A stretch of 40,560 nt of DNA. Source: Ensifer adhaerens. GTDB taxonomy: Bacteria; Pseudomonadota; Alphaproteobacteria; Rhizobiales; Rhizobiaceae. Positions 18,514-26,997 of the stretch are shown piece after piece. Location: contig OCMG01000003.1 in the NCBI GenBank assembly GCA_900215285.1, positions 845,001 through 885,560 of the forward strand. Direction: 5' to 3'. The first letter of the stretch is position 1, and the number at the start of each line of letters is the position of its first letter. The notes beneath the pieces are model-generated. The model did not search any database. It had not been told where the DNA came from and was given only the letters and a program-made list of their open reading frames with translations. Both the position numbers and the translations under genes were made by a program.

Positions 18514-19416
18514 ATGACCGCAAACATCATAGACGGGAAACTCGTCGCCGCGTCGGTCATCGAGGCGGTCAAGTCCGCCGCGGCCAGCCTTGAGGCCGAT
18601 GCTGGCGTCAAGCCCGGCATTGCGGTCGTCATAGTCGGTGACGACCCGGCCAGCCACGCCTATGTCGGCGCAAAGAGCAGGATGGCAAAGGAGTGCGGTT
18701 TCAACTCCGTGCAACATACCTTGCCGCAGGAGAAGACGCAGGAGGAGCTGGCAGGCCTTGTCCGCTCCTTGAACGCCGATCCTTCCATTCACGGCGTTCT
18801 CGTACAGTTGCCGTTGCCGAAGCACCTTGATGCCGACCCCATCATCCAGTCCATCCTGCCCGAAAAGGACGTGGACGGGCTGCATGTCGTCAATGCCGGC
18901 AAGGTGGCGACGGGCGATCTCGATGGCGGGCTCATCTCGTGTACGCCTGCGGGCGCGATGGTTTTCGTGCGGCGCACCCATGGTGAGGACCTGTCCGGTC
19001 TGAACGCGGTTGTCATCGGCCGGTCCAATCTGTTCGGCAAGCCAATGTCGGCTCTGCTGCTGGCCGCGAATGCAACGGTCACCACCGCCCATTCGCGGAC
19101 GAAGGACCTGCCAGCCGTTTGCCGCAACGCTGATATCCTCGTGGCGGCCGTCGGCCGTCCGCAGATGGTCAAGGCCGATTGGGTTAAGCCCGACGCGACG
19201 GTCATCGATGTCGGCATCAACCGTGTGCCGGCGCCGGACAAGGGTGAGGGCAAGTTCCGTCTTGTGGGCGATGTCGCCTTTGCGGATGTGGCGGACGTCG
19301 CCGGAGCAATCACGCCCGTCCCGGGCGGTGTCGGCCCGATGACGATCGCCATGCTGATGGCGAACACCGTGATCGCGGCCTATCGCGCAAGCGGTCGTGT
19401 TGCTCCGACGTTTTGA
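18514..19416 (+). CDS. folD: bifunctional methylenetetrahydrofolate dehydrogenase/cyclohydrolase FolD
   Basis: A 300-residue FolD that interconverts 5,10-methylene-THF and 10-formyl-THF in the cytoplasm. Visible motifs are [13 protein letters not shown] (Tyr and Lys of the active site, residues ~50-62), [15 protein letters not shown], the [14 protein letters not shown] segment, and the NADP-binding [25 protein letters not shown]. Near the C-terminus [16 protein letters not shown] is conserved. It lies 3 bases after the purU remnant; the native promoter was probably upstream of purU and may now be replaced by IS21 read-through. Rhizobial genomes often have several folD copies. Confidence 0.93.
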   Translation: MTANIIDGKLVAASVIEAVKSAAASLEADAGVKPGIAVVIVGDDPASHAYVGAKSRMAKECGFNSVQHTLPQEKTQEELAGLVRSLNADPSIHGVLVQLPLPKHLDADPIIQSILPEKDVDGLHVVNAGKVATGDLDGGLISCTPAGAMVFVRRTHGEDLSGLNAVVIGRSNLFGKPMSALLLAANATVTTAHSRTKDLPAVCRNADILVAAVGRPQMVKADWVKPDATVIDVGINRVPAPDKGEGKFRLVGDVAFADVADVAGAITPVPGGVGPMTIAMLMANTVIAAYRASGRVAPTF

Positions 19417-19580
19417 AGCCTGCGCCGCGCAGACCTCTTCGTCGGCCATGTGTTGATTGAGTGTTCTCGGTGAGATCGGTCGTCGAAATCGAGGCGGCTT
19501 CTACGAGATTGGCCGAGGTCGGCTGAGACCTGTTTGAGGAGACCCGTTGTGACAGGTGCATCGAGACTGAGGGGAGAGAG

Positions 19581-21014
19581 ATGAAATCCAGTCGAAGGAA
19601 GAGTGTCATGAAGCACTATGCAGCGATCGTTAACGGCAAGCCTCTGCGGGTTGGCTCGGATTTTCCGGTTTTCAACCCCGCGACAGGTGAAGAGGTTGGC
19701 CGTGCGCCGAACATGGGTTCGGCGGAACTCGATGCGGCTGTCTCTGCTGCGAAGGCAGCGTTTGCGTCGTGGTCGTCACAGAGCGACGCGGCTCTCCAGG
19801 CCGCCTGCGCGGCTGTCACGGCCGAGATCGAGGCGCATTCGGCAGAGCTTGCCGAACTGATCACGCTGGAACAGGGCAAGCCCCTGAACGGGCTGGGCTC
19901 GCGATGGGAAATGGGGGGTGCCGTCGCATGGGCCGGCTACACGTCCGGGCTGTCGATGCCGAAGAAAATCTTGCAGGACAATGAGCAAGGCAGGGTCGAG
20001 CTGCATCGCAAGCCACTCGGCGTCGTCGGCTCGATCACGCCGTGGAACTTCCCGGTGATGATCGCCATATGGCACATCATGCCGGCGCTCCGCACCGGCG
20101 ACACCGTCGTCATCAAGCCATCGCCCTACACGCCACTCTCCACGCTGCGCCTCATCGAGATCATGAACCAGGTTCTTCCGGCTGGCGTGATCAACGTGGT
20201 GACGGGTGACGACCAGAACTTCAATCTCGGCGGCGCAATGTCTGCACATCCCGATATCCGCAAGATCGTCTTTACCGGTTCCTGCGCGACCGGTCAGAAG
20301 GTCATGCAGTCGGCTGCCGAAACGATGAAGCGTCTGACACTGGAGCTTGGCGGCAACGATGCCGGCATCGTGCTTCCAGATGCAGATCCGGAAAAGATCG
20401 CCGAAGGCCTGTTCTGGGGCGCGTTTCTCAACAATGGCCAGACCTGCGCCGCCATGAAGCGCCTCTACGTCCACGACAGCATCCACGATGCTGTCTGCGA
20501 TGCGCTCGTGGCCTATGCGAAGAATATCCCGGTCGGCAACGGTCTGGAAGAGGCAAGCATGCTCGGTCCCATCCAGAACCGGATGCAGTTCGACAAGGTT
20601 TCCCGGCTGGTGGCGGATGCCAAGAGCAAAGGAAAGGTTCTTCTGGGTGGCAAGCCCGGCGAGGGACTGTTCTTCCCGCCGACGCTCGTCTCCGGACTTC
20701 GCAACGGCGACGCGCTTGTGGACGAGGAACAGTTCGGCCCCGTCCTGCCGATCATCCGCTACTCCGACCTGGACGAAGCGATTCGTATGGCCAATGACAG
20801 CCCGAACGGACTTGGCGGCTCTGTATGGTCGGCGGACAAGGCGAAGGCGCGCACGGTTGCGGCACGGCTGGAATGCGGCTCCGTCTGGATCAACAAGCAC
20901 GGCGCCATTCAGCCCAACGCACCCTTCGGCGGCGTCAAGGCATCCGGCATCGGGGTTGAGTTCTCCGAAGAGGGTCTGGCGGAATACACCGATATCCAGG
21001 TTGTCTTCGCCTGA
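19581..21014 (+). CDS. aldehyde dehydrogenase family protein
   Basis: A 477-residue NAD(P)-dependent aldehyde dehydrogenase. The cofactor motif GSITPWNFPV is at ~150-159, the general base Glu in LELGGND at residue 256, and the catalytic Cys in NNGQTCAA at 289. The C-terminal PFGGVKASGIGVEFSEEGLAEYTDIQVVF is typical. The first ATG (19581) has GGGGAG 7 bases upstream; the second (19608, MKHYAAIV) fits family length better, so the start is open. It follows folD by 164 bases. Substrate is not certain: an amine- or alcohol-derived aldehyde is likely, and it is a candidate for aryl-acetaldehyde oxidation downstream of the amine oxidase 6 kb away. Confidence 0.88.
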   Translation: MKSSRRKSVMKHYAAIVNGKPLRVGSDFPVFNPATGEEVGRAPNMGSAELDAAVSAAKAAFASWSSQSDAALQAACAAVTAEIEAHSAELAELITLEQGKPLNGLGSRWEMGGAVAWAGYTSGLSMPKKILQDNEQGRVELHRKPLGVVGSITPWNFPVMIAIWHIMPALRTGDTVVIKPSPYTPLSTLRLIEIMNQVLPAGVINVVTGDDQNFNLGGAMSAHPDIRKIVFTGSCATGQKVMQSAAETMKRLTLELGGNDAGIVLPDADPEKIAEGLFWGAFLNNGQTCAAMKRLYVHDSIHDAVCDALVAYAKNIPVGNGLEEASMLGPIQNRMQFDKVSRLVADAKSKGKVLLGGKPGEGLFFPPTLVSGLRNGDALVDEEQFGPVLPIIRYSDLDEAIRMANDSPNGLGGSVWSADKAKARTVAARLECGSVWINKHGAIQPNAPFGGVKASGIGVEFSEEGLAEYTDIQVVFA

Positions 21015-21262
21015 GACGATGTGCGCGATGGTTCGCTCCGAGGCCGCAGTGCCTCGGCACACTCATGAGCTTTTAGCGGCATAGCAGCATCTCGGTCGGT
21101 TTCAGAGTTGTTGCGGTCAGATGGAAAACGCATCTGACGGCAAAGCAAGCAAGCCCCGTGCGAACGACAGGCGCTTTCGGAGGGAGGCGCTTGTCGATGC
21201 AACAATAAGCTTAAGGAAAAGTCGAAGACGATCTGGCGCAAACCGGATCGCCGCGTTCTCCG
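21015..21262. other. convergent intergenic region with weak terminator-like hairpin
   Basis: The 248 bases hold a 7-bp hairpin CCGAGGC (21038-21044) / GCCTCGG (21051-21057) 24 bases after the aldehyde dehydrogenase stop, with a short T stretch a further ~13 bases on. It could end that transcript. No gene is supported. Confidence 0.35.
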
Positions 21263-22018
21263 TCAGACACCGGCAGCCTCGACAACCTTGGTCTTGGAAG
21301 TTGAGGTTTGATGCACGAGATTCATGATCTGGCGCATGCATTCGTCCTCTATACCAATCAACTCCTCGTGCTTGGGTCGCCCGGAGGAAATCAGCAACAT
21401 CAGCCCCTCGATTTGAACCGCAATGAGGGCTGCGATTTTCGGCAAGCGATCCGGAGCGATATCGGGATTGATCTGTGCGATTTGCCGCTCCAGTGATCTG
21501 CGATGATCCGTATACATGAGGTCCATCAGATCGGAGACAAATTCGTTTCTCTGCGACAGGGCCCAAAGACTGAAGAACACCGAATTCGTTCGCCTGGATT
21601 TGCAGTCTTCGATCAGAAAATGAATCGTTGCCTCGAATTGCCGCTCTGGATCGTCGGCATGAAGCTCGGCCAGCCGGTCGTATTCGAGAAGATAATTGTA
21701 AAGGATATACCGTGTCACGGCGCGCAGAAGCGCTTCATGGCTGGGAAAATAATGCTGAAGGTTGCCGATGGTAATGCTCGTCTTACGGGCGACCGATCGA
21801 AGGCTCATTCCCTCGAAGCCTTCGGCTTCGATGACCTCCAATGCCGCTTCAAGGAGCAGTTTCACGCGTTGCCGACCCTTCGGGGTCGTCGCGGAAGCGC
21901 CGAAATACTCGTTATCGCCGCCGCTCAGGCCATCAGGCGCCACAATGTCCCTTATGGCTGTGTCCGTCGCACGCGCCGCCTTTGCCGCGGGCAGGACTTT
22001 CTCTCGGTCAGTCCGCAT
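21263..22018 (-). CDS. TetR/AcrR family transcriptional regulator
   Basis: About 251 residues with a long, polar N-terminal extension (~40 residues) before the TetR DNA-binding domain TPKGRQRVKLLLEAALEVIEAEGFEGMSLRSVARKTSITIGNLQHYFPSHEALLRAVTRYIL. The C-terminal domain is of the BetI-like/TetR_C type. GAGGA lies 7-8 bases before ATG 22018 and only ~1 base before ATG 22024, so the second is preferred. It lies downstream of the GMC gene on the same strand but separated by 340 bases, so it has its own promoter. It likely regulates the GMC dehydrogenase or the aldehyde dehydrogenase. Confidence 0.85.
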   Translation of the reverse strand: MRTDREKVLPAAKAARATDTAIRDIVAPDGLSGGDNEYFGASATTPKGRQRVKLLLEAALEVIEAEGFEGMSLRSVARKTSITIGNLQHYFPSHEALLRAVTRYILYNYLLEYDRLAELHADDPERQFEATIHFLIEDCKSRRTNSVFFSLWALSQRNEFVSDLMDLMYTDHRRSLERQIAQINPDIAPDRLPKIAALIAVQIEGLMLLISSGRPKHEELIGIEDECMRQIMNLVHQTSTSKTKVVEAAGV

Positions 22019-22200
22019 TCTCATTCCTCATCAGGAAAACAGAAGAGGGGCGGACAATTACAGGGATCGCATGGCATTGTCATTCAGTGGTCGCTCATTT
22101 TTATCTCAACACCATCCGGTTTACGGGCGATGTTAGATCAAAAACGTGGCGAGGGCGAATCCCGGGTTCCAAAGTTCCGCACCTGCGGAAGCGCGGAATT

Positions 22201-22241
22201 GAGCTTTCCTGACCCCCTGCGAAAAGGGTCAGGAAGCGCTC
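22201..22241. promoter_or_regulatory. long inverted repeat upstream of TetR gene
   Basis: A perfect 10-bp inverted repeat TTCCTGACCC (22206-22215) / GGGTCAGGAA (22226-22235), with outer GAGC/GCTC at 22201-22204 and 22238-22241, sits in the 340-base region between the GMC stop and the TetR start. No T-run follows on either side, which argues against a standard terminator. It could be an operator or a repetitive palindromic unit. The rest of the region shows nothing clear. Confidence 0.4.
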
Positions 22242-22358
22242 ATGTCGTCAATCGCACGACGGGCCGGTGTTGCATCGGCTTGATGTGTGTCTCTTTGGGG
22301 CCAAGGGTCGATGAAGAGAACAAGGAATGGGTGCCTGCGACCTTTTCTTATCTTCGTC

Positions 22359-23900
22359 CTATCCCCGCGCCTCTTGCCTGATCATGTCGGCAGCCTTTTC
22401 CGCGACCATGATCGTCGGCGCGTTGGTATTTCCTGCCATGACGAAGGGGAAGATGGAGGCATCGACGACGCGCAGGCCGCTGATGCCGCGCACCTTGAGG
22501 GTCGGATCCACCACCGCCATGTCGTCGACGCCCATTTTGCAGGTGCCGCATTGGTGATGGTACGAGGACACGGCCTGGCGCGCATAATCCTCAAGCTCCG
22601 CGTCTGACTGGTTGTCCTCGCCCGGATAAATCTCGCGGCCTTTCCATTCAGCCAGCGCCGGCTGTCTGGCGATCTCGCGGACTTGCTTGATCGATGTCAC
22701 CAGGGTCTGCACGTCGTAATCGGTCGCCAGCACATTCGGATCGAGATGCAGTGGCGCGCGGGGATCGGCGCTGGTCAGCCTGATTTCACCGCGTGACGTC
22801 GGACGAACGCCGGCAGCGGCCAGCGTGAAGGCATTTCCGGTCGGCTGCTCCATTTCGGGCGTGTAATAGGGAAGGTTGAAGAACAGCGGCTGCATGTCGG
22901 GACCTGGCAGCGCGGGATCCGTCTTGGCGAAGAGATGGACGTGCAGGGGAGTAAGCCCCATGTCTGTCGTCGCCGGGATCTCCTTCGCTGCCTCATAGAT
23001 GACCGGCAGCAGGTTGTGGTCGTGCAGGTTCTGACCGACGCCGGGAAGATCCTGCTTGACCTCGATGCCGAACTCTTCCAGATGCGCTCTCGGACCGATT
23101 CCGGAGAGCATCAGAAGGCGAGGAGATTCCAGCGTACCAAGGCTCACAAGAACCTCACGGTTGGCCTTTACAGTGGCGGAACCCTCTTTCGTGCCGTACT
23201 CGACGCCGACGGCGCGGCCATCCTCGATCAGGATCTTCAGCACCCAGGCACCGGTCTTCACTGTGAGGTTCGGACGCGACTTGACCGGAACGAGGTAGGC
23301 TTGTGCGGTTGAATGCCGCTTGCCGTCCTTCACGGTGAGATCGACATAGGCGACGCCGAGTGGTGAGGCTGCGTTGGTGTCGTCGTTATAGGGATGGCCT
23401 GCCTCGACTGCGGCTTCCAGCATAGCCTTGTGCAGGGGATGGGGCTCGAACTGCGAGGTCACATGGAGCGGTCCGCCCTTTCCGTGGAACTCGCTTTCCC
23501 CGCGATCGAAGTCTTCCGCCTTCTTGAAATAGGGAAGCACCGAGGCATAGTCCCAGCCAGTGCAGCCAAGTTCCTGAGCCCAGTGATCGTAGTCGCTGGC
23601 AGAACCGCGGACGTAAATCATCCCATTTGTGGCCGAAGACCCGCCCAGTGTCTTGCCACGCGGCCAATAGAGAGACCGGCCCTTGGCGTGTTTTTGCGGG
23701 GCGGTCATATAGGCCCAGTCGTATTCCGACGTGAACAGTTCGAGAATGCGCATGGGCGTGTGGATTGCATCGTGATCGTCGGGACCGCCGGCCTCGAGCA
23801 GGAGAACGGATGATCCATCTTCCGACAAACGATTGGCCAGCACACATCCCGCCGAGCCAGCGCCGCAGATGATATAGTCGTACGAAGTCTGTTGCGTCAT
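22359..23900 (-). CDS. GMC family oxidoreductase (choline/alcohol dehydrogenase-like)
   Basis: A 513-residue FAD enzyme. The N-terminal dinucleotide motif [32 protein letters not shown] (residues ~7-37) and the GMC signature [21 protein letters not shown] are clear. The second signature [16 protein letters not shown] and the C-terminal [12 protein letters not shown] with the catalytic His, then [19 protein letters not shown], are present. ATG 23900 has GGGAGGAAC directly upstream. Family members oxidise primary alcohols such as choline; the exact substrate here is open. The aldehyde product could be taken by the aldehyde dehydrogenase at 19581. Confidence 0.9.
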   Translation of the reverse strand: MTQQTSYDYIICGAGSAGCVLANRLSEDGSSVLLLEAGGPDDHDAIHTPMRILELFTSEYDWAYMTAPQKHAKGRSLYWPRGKTLGGSSATNGMIYVRGSASDYDHWAQELGCTGWDYASVLPYFKKAEDFDRGESEFHGKGGPLHVTSQFEPHPLHKAMLEAAVEAGHPYNDDTNAASPLGVAYVDLTVKDGKRHSTAQAYLVPVKSRPNLTVKTGAWVLKILIEDGRAVGVEYGTKEGSATVKANREVLVSLGTLESPRLLMLSGIGPRAHLEEFGIEVKQDLPGVGQNLHDHNLLPVIYEAAKEIPATTDMGLTPLHVHLFAKTDPALPGPDMQPLFFNLPYYTPEMEQPTGNAFTLAAAGVRPTSRGEIRLTSADPRAPLHLDPNVLATDYDVQTLVTSIKQVREIARQPALAEWKGREIYPGEDNQSDAELEDYARQAVSSYHHQCGTCKMGVDDMAVVDPTLKVRGISGLRVVDASIFPFVMAGNTNAPTIMVAEKAADMIRQEARG

Positions 23901-24175
23901 ATGTTCCTCCCAGGGGCTTTTCAAAGGGGAGGAGAGTCTGTGTCAGAAACCGGAGCGCTCCTCACATCGGGTTTCTAGATCGTCCTCCCACCAATGCCTT
24001 GGCACATCCGCTCAGGCCCGGGGCTTCGCTGGATGTGCGTCGACAGCAGGACATTTGATAGGGCCGGCCCCAGTGCGCGTCTTGGACAAAGCCGACAGCC
24101 GATTGGACCTGACCGTCAATATATATTGAAGACTCGTCGCGAAACGAAACATGTTCGGCCGAGGCGGGACGTGCT
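23901..24175. other. intergenic region, no gene seen
   Basis: The 275 bases between the GMC gene start and the AraC-type gene stop (both minus strand) should contain the GMC promoter. No strong inverted repeat or sigma-70-like pair stands out by eye. Confidence 0.3.
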
Positions 24176-25180
24176 TCAGCCCTCATCCCTGGTCCAGCGT
24201 TTGCGCGCCCTCCAGAACACGGTCGAATCCGCGTATCCGAGTGTGTCGGCGATCTTCCTCTTGTTGAGCCTGGCCCGGATCTGCTTCTCGGCAAGCTCGC
24301 GGCGGTAATCCTCCACGATCTCCCGCAGCGAGGTGCCCTCCAGCATCAGCCGGCGCTGCAGTGTTCTCGGCGCCAGGCCCAGATCCCTGGCGACGTCGGC
24401 GATCCGGATTTTCCTGTAGCCGAGATTGGCTCCGATCAGGGCGCGCACCCGCTCCGGCAGAGACTGCGGCGCGCTGCTGAGTGCCGCCAGTTCCGCGATG
24501 TGATGCTCCAGAACCGCGACCAGCGCTGGGTCTTCGGAGCGGTATATTTTCTGCGCGTCTGTCCTCGAAATGACAAGGCGATTACTCGGCTGTCCGAATT
24601 TCAACGGGGCACGAAAGATCTTGGCGAGGCCTGCCGAGTCAGGCGGCTCTGGATGTTCAAACTGCACCTCCAGCGGACGCCAGTTTCGCGAGAAACAGAG
24701 CCGGATGAGCTGGCAGCTCACCGATAGGGTGAACTCGCTGTCCTGCCGCCTTGGCCAAAGCGCGGGAGATGAAATCTGGTAGCTCCAGACGTAATCCCCG
24801 TCGAACTCCTGCAAGCCCGTCGAGGTCGCACCCTGGATCGCCGACAGATAGCGCGTGAGGCGATGAATCGCTTCCAGGATATTGGGTGAAATGGAAAACA
24901 GGACGCCCGTCGGGCCGAGATCACCGGGGGTGATGCCGGTGCCCATCAATGCGCCCATCAGGGGCGAACCGCTCGTTGACGCTGCGTCCTCAAAGAACTC
25001 GATGTATCGCGAGATTGGAACCATGGCGTAGGGGTCCGATATCTGGCTGCGGATGATGCCGTGACGGTCCAGAAGGGGCTCTGTCCGCATGCCCGTCTTC
25101 TCAAGCTGATCGATGATGGGAATGAGCACGGAGGCCCTGATCGTTGCGGAGGCTTGTAGCTGGTTCTCTTGGCTCGCCAT
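24176..25180 (-). CDS. AraC family transcriptional regulator (OruR/ArgR-like N-terminal domain)
   Basis: A 334-residue regulator. Residues ~15-200 resemble the Arabinose_bd-type domain found in OruR/VirS-like AraC proteins (SVLIPIIDQLEKTGMRTEPLLDRHGI...). The C-terminal ~85 residues carry two helix-turn-helices: IRIADVARDLGLAPRTLQRRLMLEGTSLREIVEDYRRELAEKQI and KRKIADTLGYADSTVFWRARKRWT. It is divergent from the APC permease, 129 bases apart, so it probably activates the permease-peptide-amine oxidase genes, a role like FeaR for phenylethylamine use in E. coli although of another subfamily. Effector inferred to be an amine or its aldehyde. Confidence 0.87.
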   Translation of the reverse strand: MASQENQLQASATIRASVLIPIIDQLEKTGMRTEPLLDRHGIIRSQISDPYAMVPISRYIEFFEDAASTSGSPLMGALMGTGITPGDLGPTGVLFSISPNILEAIHRLTRYLSAIQGATSTGLQEFDGDYVWSYQISSPALWPRRQDSEFTLSVSCQLIRLCFSRNWRPLEVQFEHPEPPDSAGLAKIFRAPLKFGQPSNRLVISRTDAQKIYRSEDPALVAVLEHHIAELAALSSAPQSLPERVRALIGANLGYRKIRIADVARDLGLAPRTLQRRLMLEGTSLREIVEDYRRELAEKQIRARLNKRKIADTLGYADSTVFWRARKRWTRDEG

Positions 25181-25251
25181 CGAAAACTTGCCTCTCTGCC
25201 GCCGTTGCGTGGCGCAGTTTATCGCATTTCTGGCGCCAAAAGCAATTTTCT

Positions 25252-25265
25252 TTGATCCAGGTCAA
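25252..25265 (+). promoter_or_regulatory. FNR/FixK-like box upstream of the amine permease
   Basis: TTGATCCAGGTCAA at 25252-25265 matches the FNR/FixK consensus TTGAT-N4-ATCAA at 9 of 10 defined positions. It lies 44 bases before the permease start in the AraC-permease divergent region. Rhizobia use FnrN/FixK boxes of this form for low-oxygen control. Binding is inferred from the match alone. Confidence 0.45.
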
Positions 25266-25309
25266 GCTTAGCTTTTTTTGAAAATGAGCAAAAATAAAAG
25301 GGGTTCAAC

Positions 25310-26755
25310 ATGACAATCGCTGACAGTACAACTGCGTCTACTGCCAGGCTGGCCAAAAATTCCGTCGGCATAGCCCATATTGTGTTCTTCGTTGTCGCGG
25401 CGGCAGCGCCGTTGACGGCCGTGGTCGGCGCCACGCCGCCGGCCTTCGCCTTCGGCAATGGCGCCGGCGTTCCCGGTGCCTTTGTGCTCGCCGGGTTGCT
25501 TTATCTCGTCTTCTCCGTCGGCTTCACCGCCATGAGCCGCCATATCGGCGGGGCAGGCGCCTTCTACTCCTACATCACGCAAGGGATCGGCAAGCCCGCA
25601 GGCGTTGCCGGCGCGTTCATGGCGCTCCTGACCTACACTGCGGTTCAGGTCGCGATCTACGGCCTGATCGGCGTTTTCTCGCAGAGCGCCTTTGCCAATC
25701 TCGGGCTCAACGCGCCCTGGTGGGTCTGGTCCTTTGCCTTCATGCTGATCGTGCATTTCTGCGGACAGCGCAACATCGCCTTCTCCGGAACCATTCTCGG
25801 CATCTGCATGCTCGCCGAAATTGCGATCCTGCTGCTGCTCGATCTGGGCATTGTCTTTTCCGGCGGGGGACCGGAAGGCATGACAGCGTCATCCTTCGCG
25901 CCGGCAACGGTTTTTGCACCGGGGCTGGGCGTGGCGTTGGTCTTTGTCGTGGGGTCGTTCATCGGCTTCGAGGCAACGGCGATTTTCAGCGAGGAAGCGC
26001 ATCGTCCGGAAATCACCATTCCGCGTGCCACCTATATCTCGGTCCTGCTTATCGCCAGCTTCTACGCTTTCTCGACCTGGGCCATCGCGCAATATTATGG
26101 CCCGTCGCATGTTCAGGCGGCTGCCAATGCTGCCTTGCAGACCTTCTATTTCGATGCCTCCACCAAGGTCATCGGCGCCTGGTCTGCTGACGTCATGAAC
26201 GTTCTGCTGATCACAAGCCTGTTCGCCTGCATCCTCTCCTTCCACAACACGCTCAATCGCTACTTCTTCGCATTGGGCCGCGAGGGGCTTGCCTTTAGCG
26301 TGCTCGGCAAGGTGCATGTTGTGCACGGTTCGCCCTATGTCGCAGGCATTCTGCAGTCGGTCTCGGCCGGCGTCATTCTCCTCGCCTTCATCCTGGCCCA
26401 GCAGGACCCCTATGCGGTGGTCTTCTCCTACATGTCGGCGCTGGCTGTCATCGGCATCATCTCCGTGCAGGTGCTGGTCTGCATTGCCGTGATCATGTTC
26501 TTCCAGAAAGACAGCAAGGGACATGGAGTGTGGACCACGAAAATTGCGCCTGTTCTGTCCGGCCTTGGACTGATCGGTGCGCTTGTCCTCGTGATCTCCA
26601 ATCTCGATCTCCTGGCAGGAACGTCGAATGTCGTGGTGAGCTCGCTTCCCTATCTCGTGGTGATCGCGGGTCTCGGCGGCGTTGTCTTCGCTCTTTCGAT
26701 CAAGCGGTCCAGCCCGGAACGTTATGCAGCTCTTGGAAAGGTATTTGAAGAATGA
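25310..26755 (+). CDS. APC family amino acid/amine permease
   Basis: A 481-residue inner-membrane permease with about 12 hydrophobic segments. It starts with NSVGIAHIVFFVVAAAAPLTAVVGATPPAFAFGNGAGVPGAF, the typical first-helix GxG region of amino acid-polyamine-organocation transporters. FIGFEATAIFSEEAHRPEITIPRATYISVL is the conserved helix 6-7 loop with E residues. AGGGG lies 6 bases before ATG. It overlaps the next small gene by 4 bases (ATGA) and stands upstream of an amine oxidase, so import of an aromatic or aliphatic primary amine is the best guess. Confidence 0.88.
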   Translation: MTIADSTTASTARLAKNSVGIAHIVFFVVAAAAPLTAVVGATPPAFAFGNGAGVPGAFVLAGLLYLVFSVGFTAMSRHIGGAGAFYSYITQGIGKPAGVAGAFMALLTYTAVQVAIYGLIGVFSQSAFANLGLNAPWWVWSFAFMLIVHFCGQRNIAFSGTILGICMLAEIAILLLLDLGIVFSGGGPEGMTASSFAPATVFAPGLGVALVFVVGSFIGFEATAIFSEEAHRPEITIPRATYISVLLIASFYAFSTWAIAQYYGPSHVQAAANAALQTFYFDASTKVIGAWSADVMNVLLITSLFACILSFHNTLNRYFFALGREGLAFSVLGKVHVVHGSPYVAGILQSVSAGVILLAFILAQQDPYAVVFSYMSALAVIGIISVQVLVCIAVIMFFQKDSKGHGVWTTKIAPVLSGLGLIGALVLVISNLDLLAGTSNVVVSSLPYLVVIAGLGGVVFALSIKRSSPERYAALGKVFEE

Positions 26756-26931
26756 GCGCACTTCTTGAACTGAACCCGTTGGGCCGGCTCACGCAGGTCG
26801 CCTATGCAGCCGTGGTCGCGATGGCTCTCTTCGCTGCTGCCGAGGCGCACGCCTTCTGCTGGCTCTACTGCATCCACGGCGATCAGATGGCCTTTGCCGG
26901 CGACATCTGCTCCAGCCGGATTTCCCATTGA
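26752..26931 (+). CDS. 59-aa exported or membrane peptide with three cysteines, unknown function
   Basis: A small gene whose ATG overlaps the permease stop (ATGA at 26752-26755), so translation is coupled. Residues 1-14 are polar; 15-34 (QVAYAAVVAMALFAAAEAHA) form one hydrophobic helix ending in AHA, a plausible signal peptidase site. The remaining 25 residues contain Cys36, Cys40 and Cys53 in FCWLYC...DIC. It could be a secreted peptide or a single-pass membrane protein. It lies 66 bases before the amine oxidase gene. I do not recognise the family. A role next to the permease or in copper handling is possible but only inference. Confidence 0.6.
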   Translation: MSALLELNPLGRLTQVAYAAVVAMALFAAAEAHAFCWLYCIHGDQMAFAGDICSSRISH

Positions 26932-26948
26932 GACAATTGTGACATGCC

Positions 26949-26969
26949 GAGGGACGGTTGCCGTCCCTC
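26949..26969 (+). promoter_or_regulatory. 9-bp hairpin between the small gene and the amine oxidase
   Basis: A perfect stem GAGGGACGG (26949-26957) / CCGTCCCTC (26961-26969) with loop TTG fills the gap between the small gene stop (26931) and the amine oxidase start (26998). No T-run follows. It may protect the downstream mRNA or tune expression of amine oxidase relative to the permease. Confidence 0.5.
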
Positions 26970-26997
26970 CCCATGCCCAGCAAAAAGAGATATTTCC

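Noticed and set aside
26944..26997. Longer amine oxidase start (MPRDGCRPSPCPAKRDIS)
   Set aside because: It falls in the hairpin between the genes and lacks a ribosome binding site; ATG 26998 has AAAGAG upstream and a normal family N-terminus.
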